Translations under genes and position numbers: made by a program
Shown: piece after piece, positions 34,801 to 43,140 of the stretch
Position numbering within the stretch: the first letter of the stretch is position 1
How the letters are laid out: the number at the start of each line of letters is the position of its first letter
DNA from: Silene noctiflora
Taxonomy: Eukaryota; Streptophyta; Magnoliopsida; Caryophyllales; Caryophyllaceae
Direction of reading: 5' to 3'
NCBI GenBank assembly: GCA_009801015.1
Contig: VHZZ01011189.1
Span: 14,828-57,967 of the forward strand
DNA length: 43,140 nucleotides
Notes under the pieces: generated by a model
Seen by the model: the letters and a program-made list of their open reading frames with translations, nothing else
Database searches by the model: none
What the model was told of the DNA's origin: nothing

Positions 34801-37800
34801 GATATGTTCGGCAGAATCAGCTTGAATACTCTGTTGCAAGAGAGAGAGAGAGAGATGTATGTCTCTTCAGTTATTTGTGTCTGTGAGTCCTACATATTCC
34901 ATTTGCTTATCCGCTTAAAAGCTAATTTAGTGCTTGACGTGTTTGTCATACACAGCTTCTTCTCTGACTATGTTTATTGGGTTTATGAAGTACCATAAGT
35001 AATGCAACTGGTTCTTTTTGAACCTAGATACAACTAAGTTGGTGGAAAAATATATAAATTGTGCAAGATGGAGCAACCTTTTCACTTTACCAAACATAAA
35101 GCTTTGTTAGGGGTACACGGAAAAGGGGGAGGGGATATTCGAACTTGCAACCTATTGTACACATGGTCTCAACGCCTCAAACTCAACTACTAGGCCAAGA
35201 ACTCCTTAATTAGTGCACAGAAAAAATGAGAACAATGCATGCGGACAAGTAAGAACTGTACATGGACTAAAAGCAAAAATGTTTTACCTTATCTGCAGAA
35301 ATATAATTTTCTTGCTCAGGATCTTCGTTTGTCTGCATATGTTGCTCTGCTTCAAGTCCTGCTGCTTTGCTAGCTTCTGCGGTGAGGGCTTCATCATTTA
35401 CAATCTCAGAAGGCTGGCTTACTGTTGGATCATCCATTGCAGCTCCTAAATTATGCTCTAATGGTTCAATAGGTAGGGATGATTCCTGACTTGTTATTTC
35501 GTTGACGAGTTTGTCCTGTTCAAATTCCTGGCTTATGATCTCTTTATCTTTTCTACTGTCTGGTTCATCCATCTCGTCATACTTGCAGGATTCTCTTTCT
35601 GTTTGATTCTCTTGGGCATGCACACCATCTGAGTTACTTGTGTTCAGTTCATTTTCATTCTGAGAGTCCATGCCAGCATTCATTGGTTTGACCTAGTTCA
35701 CCACCCAGTAAGTTGGTTCAACAACATCAGTATCCTAGCGTCTCAAATACATTATAAGCAAACTTTTTGACACATCCAAGGTCTATGGTTGGAAGGGGGT
35801 AATTTTTTTTTATATACTTAATAAGTTCATATATGAAGCATTCCTCAAAGTTCAATTTTTTTTTTGAGGTAACTCAACTCAAGAAATTACCTTGTGGATA
35901 TCTTAAAATGCACATGAAGACTAATATAGAAGCATGTTCTGACCTGGTCTCCAAGAACACCGTCATCATGTTCACCGTAAGCACTCCTATCTTCTTGCTC
36001 TTCATGTTGTTTATCTGTAGTGTCTTCAACTTCAATATCATGAATGCTATCCTCATGTACCTTACTGTATTCATCTTGTCTTTGAGAAACTTCAACGGTT
36101 CTAATTCCTTCCTTATTGCTAGAACTTCCCTCCTCGTATACTTGAGTTTTTGCCGCCTCAGTTTTACTTTCGTCTTCCGAATGAAACTCATTTGCTTCAT
36201 TGGGTTCTTGTTCCTTGTATTCATTTGATTCTTCATCGTAGTTTGAGTTCTTATTGTTAATTTCATCATGTTCCTGAGAAGGATCTGCATTAGTATTCTC
36301 CAAGTTCTGCAGGATCATTTTATCATGTCATTTCCGTATGGTAGTAGGAAAGTAAGTAATGTCGACAAGGGAAGCAATACAAGCCTGTAACGCTGAGTTT
36401 CTGACCTTATCATCTTCCATTTCATCAGTTATGGCACTCTGAAAACTTTCTACAGTAGCATCTCTGACGCTTTGCGTTTCCTCTGTACACTGTAAGTCTA
36501 CTCCCTGAACATTAGAGAAATCTTATGTCTTAAGATTCTGAAATTATGGTTGAGGAGCTACCCTCTTTTACATGTTCAAGCACAAAGAAAATACCTTTTC
36601 AGAATCATCCGTTTTGTTTATTGCGTCCTCAGCCTCTGTTCCAGTCTGTACACAAGTGACATTCAAGGACTGATTCTCATTCTGATCATCGTCTTTGTTT
36701 ATACTGGCTTCAGATGTGACATTATTTTCAGCAACTGCTGAATTTGTGCTATCTTCGAGATTCTGTTCAATGAATGGAAGTATTTAAACATTAGTAGATT
36801 GGGAACAGTATTTTCTTAATTAGATTAAGCTACATCCTTTGGGATTGTCATTTATAGTCCATTATATGTGGAGTTCAAGAAAATCGTTATTATAAAATAA
36901 TACACTCCATGTATGATAATTAAGAAAAAACTGGGAAAGTATGAGCTTACCTCTTCTGCTGATGTCACGTCTCTAACACTTTGGAGTTCCATATTGTCTA
37001 TATTCTTTTGCTCTATTTCAGAAACTGTTGCTTCCATTATTTCGTCAATCTTTACTTCGCGATTTTCAGGGCTGGTCGGCTCTATATTTGTAAATGTTGA
37101 CTGAGCATCTCCGCCTGGGCCTATTGCATCATTATGAATAGAGTTCTCTTGAGTTTGTTCTCCCTGGTCTAACTTTGTCTCTTCAATTTCTGGGTTAACT
37201 ATCTCCAAATGTTTCACTATGTCGGCTTCATTTCTACAGGACTGGCCTGGTTTACTATCATTTTGGATTTCTTCGTTGTTGGATTCAGAATCTTTTTCAG
37301 GGTCTTTGTCAGGAGAACGTATGCTGTCATTTTCTTCTTCAATTGCGTTGTTTTCTCCTACTGACTCATGTGCCTTCTCCCTGACATCAGTTAACATGTT
37401 GATCTGATCTTCCACTGGGAGTGGGATGTTCTGTCTGCTATCTACTGTAAGGCCGGGTTCATCTGTGGCCTTATTTGTCAAGTCGTCAACCTGGTTCTCT
37501 GACACCATATATGACCCATCATTAATTTCTTCTGTGATGTCATCGGAAGCTGTTTCCACAACAATCTCCCTTTTATTTTCAAGTTCTTGCATCATGTCTA
37601 GCTTTGTTTCTGTATCTATGGATTCCATATTTCCGTTGTCATTCAAGCTGGAGATTTTGTCACTGTCGCTGGAAATAGCGGAATCTCCCTTTTCTGAGAA
37701 TGGAACTGAGATTTCATCCGCGCTAGATATTTGGTCACTGGAATATGGTTCACGCGTTGCAGTTTCAACGTTTTCTTCTTCAAAACTGTATCCAGTTTCT

Positions 37801-40800
37801 TCAGCCTTTAACTCAACCCTCTCGTTATTATCCCCTTCCAGAGCTGCGTTAGTCATATTGGCATTATTGTATGATATAGATTCTGTTGATATTACATTTT
37901 TCTCTTGCAAATCAGACTCTGGGAAACTCTGATTTTGTTTAATAATTTCCGAGATAGTTTCATTCTCTTCTACCTCTGTCTGACAAGTTTGATGCTCATC
38001 ATTCTCTTGTATATTCGCAGGTCCTGTTACAGCTGCAAGACCTACTTGGCTTCTCTTCTCTGTTGCTTCAATTGTGGCATGTTCGGCCAATTGGTCAACA
38101 TAAGCACCATCTTCCGATCTGATAGTCTTGGATTCATATATCTGTACAATAATGAAAATCTCTTCATGGTGACAATGGCCTCATAGGGAAAGCTAGGATA
38201 TATGGTCCTCAGAAAGGCATGTACGTTCTCAACTGATTCAAACTAACCTCTGACTCGATCTGTTTTGAGCACTCTTCAATGGTTGAACTGCTGTCAACCA
38301 GTATCTCTTCTGTAGACGTCGTGACTTCTCTTTCAGTAGAGTTATCATTAGTGTTCTCCTTTGAGTCATTTGCCTTTGGAAGACCATTATTTTTTCCATT
38401 AGCATTTTATAAACCAAGATTCAAAAATTGCAACTATTAAAAATTAAATTGCAGTGTTCCTCTTACCCTCTCGCATATAATTTGACTTGGCTCTAATATT
38501 TCTTGGTAGGATTCCTGGGATTCACTGGTAGGCTCAGCTTCTTCATCTGCACAACTTACGTTTCTGCTCTCTGATATCTCTTCAGAAATTTGTTGAGCAT
38601 TTTCGGGTGACATACGCTCATTATCTGATTCTTTCTCACAACTTAAGTCTTGTGGTGACTTGTCCTCTTGATCTGCTGTTAATGGTATGTGTGTATTTTG
38701 CACCTGAACTTCTGTTGTTTTCATTGAACTGTCATCTTCGGCTTTCAGTTGCCCAATATTATTTCCAACCTCAGGACTTTCTTCATAAAAAGGTTGTTCT
38801 ATTGCTTTTTCTTTTATAGGAGGCAAGATCTGCTCAGAGAAGTTTTCTTCTTCCGTTCCATCACTCACATATTCAGCAGTTTCCTCAATATCAGGTTTTA
38901 ACAGCATGCTTGAAATTTGACTGACTTCAGCATTGATTTTATTTTTTTCATGCTCAACGTCTGTAACTTCTGAGTCGTTGTTGATGCTGTCACCCATCTT
39001 TATAGATGAACACTCTTGTAAGATAGTCTGCTTAATCTCTGCGTCTTGTTCCTTTGGAAGTGGTGATTCCACGTCTCCCTGTGTAATTTGCATTCTCTAT
39101 ATTATGCAAATTGAGGAATAGAATGGAAAAAGATCACTTTTCTTATTTCATCACTGCATGTTTACAGTTTACATTTCCAATGAAGTTAAAGACTCGCTAT
39201 CCTAGTATTCTTGGATTTGGATTACGAAAATGGCTCGCAACAGGTCACACTGCTTGAGCAATATTCATTATGAGTCATCTGGAAACAACCTTTATGGTTT
39301 ATGTGTCGTTAAGTCGTTAACATAGGGATAAGTCTGTGTACATCTAACCCCCTTTACCCCTCCATTTGTTGAAACGCTTGAGACGCTAAAGTAATTCGTC
39401 GTTAGATTATTACCACAATTTTATTTTATTTTCGGAGAAAATGTTTACTATATGTTTACCTTTTCGACTGAGTGTATTTCATGCCTGATGTCATCATGTG
39501 TATATTGTGATTCATCCACAGAACTAATGGATGGCGCAGTTAATTTAATCCCTGTTTCTGGAAGGCAAGCCTTAATCTTTTCAGCCGTCGTCTCTGGCGA
39601 TATATAGACCTCTTCAGAAGCATCTCCAGATATGTCTTCTTCCTCTTTATCCACTGCAATGTCAATTAATATGTCATCATAATATCATCTTGCTCATCTT
39701 TTTTGACAAGTTCTGGAAGTAGTTAGATGTCAAACTTGTTTTTTTTTCCCTGACTGTTGGTATTATACTATATGCTTTGGTACAAGTCCCGCGACATGTG
39801 GTATTACAAAAGATCACAGTAGAGGTGTCTATGGACTGTTCCGTCCACTGGATCCAGCCCGTCTGTAAAATCTCACACGATGCATAAGCTATTAAGTTGA
39901 TATACAGACGATCGCTACTTTGAAAGCTCTATTTAGCATTTCATATTTTCATCATTGTCTATTCTTGAGTTTTAAGGTATTTACTTTTTATTGGAATTTT
40001 TTTCAAATCAAAAGAGAACCTTTATTACCATTCTCATTGATCAACTAATACTCAGTAGTAAAGTTGATAACACTTACTGGATTTTGAGGTTTTCAGTAGA
40101 GCATGTTGATTTCCAGCTTGTTCCACAATGGTGTCACTTGGGTAAAAATCACCGTCTTTCTGCAAGCACCGAAACTGTTGAGTGATTTCGCAAAGATACT
40201 AGGTCTGTGCTAATTTCATTTTGGTGCTTTAAGGTTTAAAAAAATTTCGCACCTTGATAACTTTAGCTATTAATATACTCAGTACGGTATATACTCAAAG
40301 TTCATCTGAAGTTCTAATAAAACATAGTGAAGGGTGCTAGCCTTAAATAGATGCTAAGATCACTTTTAACAAAAAGAATTACCAAAAAAATACTTTATTT
40401 GGTTAAAAGTTGATACACATTTGATTAATTTAGTACTATAGTTTTGGTTATATCATAGTAATAAAACTAGTGAATATTAGGACATAAAAATGAATTTAGT
40501 TAAAAAGTTAGGTCATCAAACAGTAACTTTTTCATGATTAAATTTATCAAACAGTAACTTTTTCATGATTAAATTTATTAGTGAATTTACAAGCAAACTT
40601 TCATTCATGGTTGTAAATTGTAAGCATGCATTCCTGATAGTGAAGTTGTTTCCTGACTATGATTTTGCTTTTATCTTGTATGCTCATCAACCTTTAAGAA
40701 AGCGACTCGAGATCTTACAACTTATGCTTCAAGTTTAAGCATTAGCTAGTCATCAACTGAACTGCTCTTAGCTCATGTACATGATCCTGATTCTAGTATG

Positions 40801-41188
40801 CATATATCATTCATACTTCAACAACACTAACATCATCATAGAAACAGAACCATCATGGAAACGAATTTGAGACTGCAGAGCTCCTTTTTCTTACTGTAGT
40901 ACATTAATGTTGCTCGAGTTAAATTCCCTCCCATGAACTAGTAGAAATACGGGTTTTGTTATAGTATAAAAATTACGTTGAGAACTATACTGACGTGAAT
41001 CGTGATTAGTACTTCCCCATATAATAAACGCAAACATTTTACAGAGTTTTTGACTTCATTGTCTGAAAAGTTGATACACCCAGTTATCGAAATACCTATA
41101 TAAACCGATTTAAACGACAAGAAACACAAGAATAGAAGTTTCTTACTTGTATAACTTCAGATTCGGATCCTGAAACTTCTAATTTCAT
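22872..41188 (-). CDS. Giant acidic, probably disordered protein with tandem-repeated exons
   Basis: I joined about 34 coding exons (minus strand, 5' to 3'): 41147-41188, 40078-40159, 39460-39653, 38467-39078, 38248-38373, 36951-38141, 36595-36762, 36406-36504, 35944-36306, 35288-35692, 34597-34830, 34392-34496, 33358-34065, the 14-exon array 28099-32997, then 27920-28024, 27310-27669, 26008-27165, 25666-25917, 24236-25483, 23646-23825, 22872-23564. All lengths fit one frame, giving roughly 3,800 residues. The start is MKLEVSGSESEVIQ. The protein is rich in E, N, S, D and Q, with no enzyme motif, signal peptide or membrane span seen. Only the last 50 residues are basic: KKSLHILSGMGSKMKNSISK then VKKAMACASPQFSPDDVIIK. 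This layout resembles large plant-specific acidic proteins such as Arabidopsis RBB1, involved in vacuolar strand/bulb formation; I am not sure of that. Exon 5's acceptor and the first exon are the least certain parts. Confidence 0.85.
23946..23966. repeat. 21-base G homopolymer (C run on the transcribed RNA)
   Basis: An uninterrupted run of 21 G lies in the intron between exons 24236-25483 and 23646-23825 of the giant gene, where it is read as C21 in the RNA. Its length may be inexact in the assembly. Confidence 0.9.
28099..32997 (-). repeat. Tandem array of 14 exon-plus-intron modules inside the giant gene
   Basis: Module exons, in transcript order with codon counts: N 32785-32997 (71), M 32469-32657 (63), L 32131-32346 (72), K 31793-32005 (71), J 31464-31679 (72), I 31160-31354 (65), H 30810-31025 (72), G 30473-30682 (70), F 30147-30356 (70), E 29794-30009 (72), D 29451-29666 (72), C 28796-29146 (117), B 28449-28664 (72), A 28099-28311 (71). 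Each starts just after ...CAG or TAG with DMDVENHxxIPES-like sequence, passes ENNTENEAINS and EDLGSNTVEDLSGNENTNSE, then ISQKEINLDEDP, and usually ends PQ or LQ before GTAA. All are phase 0-0. The short introns are also alike (ends TATGTAACATACCTTTACT then GCAG or ACAG). The period is about 310-350 bp. Exon C is a fusion of 1.5 modules. Confidence 0.92.
29174..29308. mobile_element. MITE inside one intron of the exon array
   Basis: Between exons D and C the module intron is interrupted by about 135 bp whose ends are inverted: CTCTCTTGTGACGGTCACAA on the left and, inverted from the right, CTCTTTTTCGTCACAAATTG, with matching CAAATGTGA further in. The arms are about 45 bp. No other module intron carries it. 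No clear target duplication. Confidence 0.65.
33128..33157 (-). other. Possible 30-base microexon or truncated 15th module
   Basis: Upstream of module N the characteristic module end (CCTCAG before GTAGAAC) recurs at 33128. A possible acceptor (CATCACTTAG) 30 bases away would define an exon encoding RYQPEDNLPQ in phase 0. The adjacent intron sequence matches module introns, so this is either a used microexon or the leftover 3' end of a module whose 5' part has been lost. The acceptor lacks a strong pyrimidine tract. Confidence 0.4.
34222..34240. repeat. Short (GT)n microsatellite
   Basis: A dinucleotide GT run of about eight units in the intron between giant-gene exons 33358-34065 and 34392-34496. 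Confidence 0.75.
35110..35208 (-). mobile_element. tRNA-derived SINE fragment in an intron of the giant gene
   Basis: On the minus strand the sequence reads TTCTTGGCCTAGTAGTTGAG, resembling a pol III A box (TGGCCTAGTAGTTGAG, 35182-35197), and about 30 bases later GGTTGCAAGTTCGAATAT (35135-35152), resembling a B box. A CCCCTCCCCC tract follows. This arrangement is typical of the 5' tRNA-related part of plant SINEs. It sits between exons 34597-34830 and 35288-35692. It cannot form a normal tRNA cloverleaf, so it is not called as a tRNA gene. Confidence 0.55.
40515..40576. repeat. Two tandem copies of a 31-bp unit
   Basis: The unit ATCAAACAGTAACTTTTTCA plus TGATTAAATTT occurs at 40515-40545 and again at 40546-40576, in the first intron of the giant gene. 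Confidence 0.9.
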
Positions 41189-42716
41189 TCTGCATTTAAC
41201 TGAATGACAGATTCTCAGATTCCTGTATGAAGTTTTACTAAAACTGTTGTCTTAGCAACTTAGCAGATCAGCTTTATATCATAATTATGCAGCATAACAT
41301 GGTGTGTTCTTAAAGTAGTAGTAGGATTGGCAAGATTTCAAAAGGTGACGACACACCACTTGTCAGTGGAGCTATCTATGATGAGTTGGCAAGGTAAGAA
41401 GCTGGTCCCACTTACATTTGATTGATCATATCCTTTGTGGACTAACCTGAGTAACTTGAGCAGTAGATCACCACTTTTGATCAAGGAATAGGGTAGTTCC
41501 CACCGATTTTTAGGCTTTTGCCCGTAATTTAGGCCAACACCATTAGACCTTGCTCAAGACGGTTATTCCTAGATGGATGGAACTAGAGTTTGTCATTCTT
41601 TAGGCATTCTGTTTTTTGTCTCATCCGTCTATTTGACTTGTTTTATTGTTTAAATGGATATGTCTGTCTTGAAGAACAATTTGTGGGACTCCAAACTTGC
41701 CAAATTATTATCTGATGTGTGTTCAAGGGTTGTAAGTTGGAACCTTTTCAATTTTTTTAATTTTTATGCTCGAAGTTCAAGTTATTCATCACATTAAGTT
41801 TTAGTTTACGCAGGGTGAGGACGCTGGTTGAACCGCTGGCTTTAGGCTAGGCAGAAGATCAGGTGAATGCTGTTTCTGTCTCGAACAAAATCCCAAGGGT
41901 AAAACCAGTGGTTGAAGCAGTAGCTTCCCTTAAAGCCATTGTTTGGCCAAACGACTTTCTAGCTATCATACGTGGATCCATTCGCGATGAATAGTTTCAA
42001 CTTAAACCAAGTAGGTGGCGCTAGGGGGTCTACTCTTATGGGGGAGTTGGTTGACGTGGAGCAACCAGAATGTATATGTGAAAAAGTATAACCCATTGTT
42101 AAATAGTTTTCATAATAAAATTTGTAATGTATAATACTTCATTGGAGTCGCGTAAATTTTGTATTCCCTTCAACAGATGTACCTTGAATTACATATTCGC
42201 ACCAAGATAGTCGAGATTTCTACTTTTTGTGACTCCTTGTAAATGTGACATATTCATTTATAATTTTCAAAACCCACTTGTAATATAAATCGATTACAAA
42301 TTAGATTACGGCGAGACGGAAGATAAAAGTCGTTAGCAAAATGGATGAGAGTATGAATAATTATTAAGTAAATCCAAAATTAAAACAGTAGGGATATATA
42401 TGAATTATTAGTGATTGTTGTTGTCATGACTAGACTGATTACAATTAAAGTAATGGAAAGTATGAAAAACAACAAAAACTACAACCAAATCAAAACCGAC
42501 CATAACATAAACTTCCATCATTTTTTGCCTAAAAAATAAGCATCTTTTAAGCCGCCCAATGCGTAGGGGAAAAGAACATGCTTCAATTTGATCAATTTCA
42601 TGCTTTCACGACAAGAGTAAAAGTCGGGAGAGATGGTGTCTCACTAAGTTCTTGAGCGACCAATTTTTCGTATCTATTTATTTGCTTTTTGTGACCCTTT
42701 TTTTATTGATCGTGAC
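41189..42716. other. 5' flank of the giant gene; no further gene seen
   Basis: The part next to 41189 should hold the untranslated leader and promoter of the minus-strand giant gene. An in-frame stop lies about 80 bases upstream of the chosen ATG, with no ATG between, supporting the start. The rest (to 42716) is non-coding by inspection; no RNA gene was recognised. Confidence 0.5.
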
Positions 42717-43140
42717 TGTAACACCTCCATACTCCAAGTGTCTTACCAAGGCCACCTTAGGTATGAAGATGCTATCATCTCGGTTTCCCGAGGCAATGAT
42801 AATCATAAGACAATAACGAAACAACTTTAAATAAAGAATTTAGCGATTACATTGTTTATCAAACTGCCTAACAAAACTGTTTAACAAAACCAACTGAAAT
42901 ACAAGTCTCAAAACCAACTACTGTCAGACACGACACAGCGGAAGACTCCCTATCGAGGTGATTGCTCAGCCATCTCATGCGCATCAATGCTAACCTGCTC
43001 AACATCTGCTCACTATCCCTCGAATGGATCATCACAGTTACAAAACACAAAACGAGGTCAGTTACTGCCACATCAATCAAATAAGCAACAACATAGCATT
43101 ACCACATCATCTCCTCCATCACCCACATCACTCCACATCA
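42717..43140 (+). mobile_element. Probable LTR retrotransposon end, continuing past the window
   Basis: From 42717 the sequence starts TGTAACACCTCCATACTCCA, the TG start and TGTAACACC style typical of Ty3/gypsy LTRs of the chromovirus (Del/Tekay) type. It differs in composition from the AT-rich DNA before it and contains CATCTCGGTTTCCCGAGGCA. I recall similar sequence as a common dispersed repeat in Amaranthaceae. The other end lies outside the window, so orientation and integrity are unknown. Confidence 0.45.

Noticed and set aside
35110-35208. tRNA gene on the minus strand
   Set aside because: A- and B-box like motifs are present, but the arms do not pair into a cloverleaf; a SINE explains them better.
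42868-43080. 70-codon minus-strand frame at the right end
   Set aside because: Lies inside the probable LTR, and LTRs rarely encode protein.

Overview
This window is nuclear DNA of a flowering plant. Genes are split by AT-rich GT-AG introns, and it carries a plant-type MORN-repeat PIP5K, RS-domain ARGLU1 architecture, and Stowaway-, hAT-, LINE-, SINE- and LTR-type debris. The repeat style resembles Caryophyllales/Amaranthaceae genomes, but that placement is an impression and not a search result. Isolated N bases at 2001, 2081 and 22099 show it comes from an assembly with uncertain bases.

Layout. 1-2870 is intergenic and holds a 1.5-kb element with long inverted arms (265-1791) built from 14 copies of a 23-bp palindrome. 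About 2870-11114 (+) is a complete phosphatidylinositol-4-phosphate 5-kinase gene: nine coding exons, 793 residues, eight MORN repeats and a PIPK catalytic domain, behind a long leader intron. 11640-12310 is a GGGTC-rich mobile element with a small MITE nested in it. 12933-18772 (-) is an ARGLU1 homologue: four coding exons, 283 residues, one GC-AG intron and a candidate poison exon in intron 2. 19000-22870 is a gene-poor stretch with a LINE RNase H fragment, a broken TOM9/TOM22 copy and an 84-bp duplication around an N. 22872-41188 (-) is one very large gene whose exons I joined by hand: about 34 coding exons and roughly 3,800 residues, acidic and probably disordered with a short basic tail. 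The far right end (42717 onward) looks like the start of an LTR.

The most striking structure lies inside the giant gene. Between 28099 and 32997 a module of one exon (63-72 codons, 117 in one case) plus one short intron is repeated 14 times in tandem. Every module exon starts and ends in phase 0, so copies can be gained, lost or skipped without breaking the frame. One exon is a fusion of about one and a half modules. The copies fall into interleaved sequence classes, which suggests blocks were duplicated as units. The protein may be related to the large plant-specific acidic protein RBB1 (vacuolar strand/bulb biogenesis), but I can only offer that as a hypothesis.

The three genes show no sign of being functionally linked. 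PIP5K and ARGLU1 converge; ARGLU1 and the giant gene lie on the same strand, about 4 kb apart.
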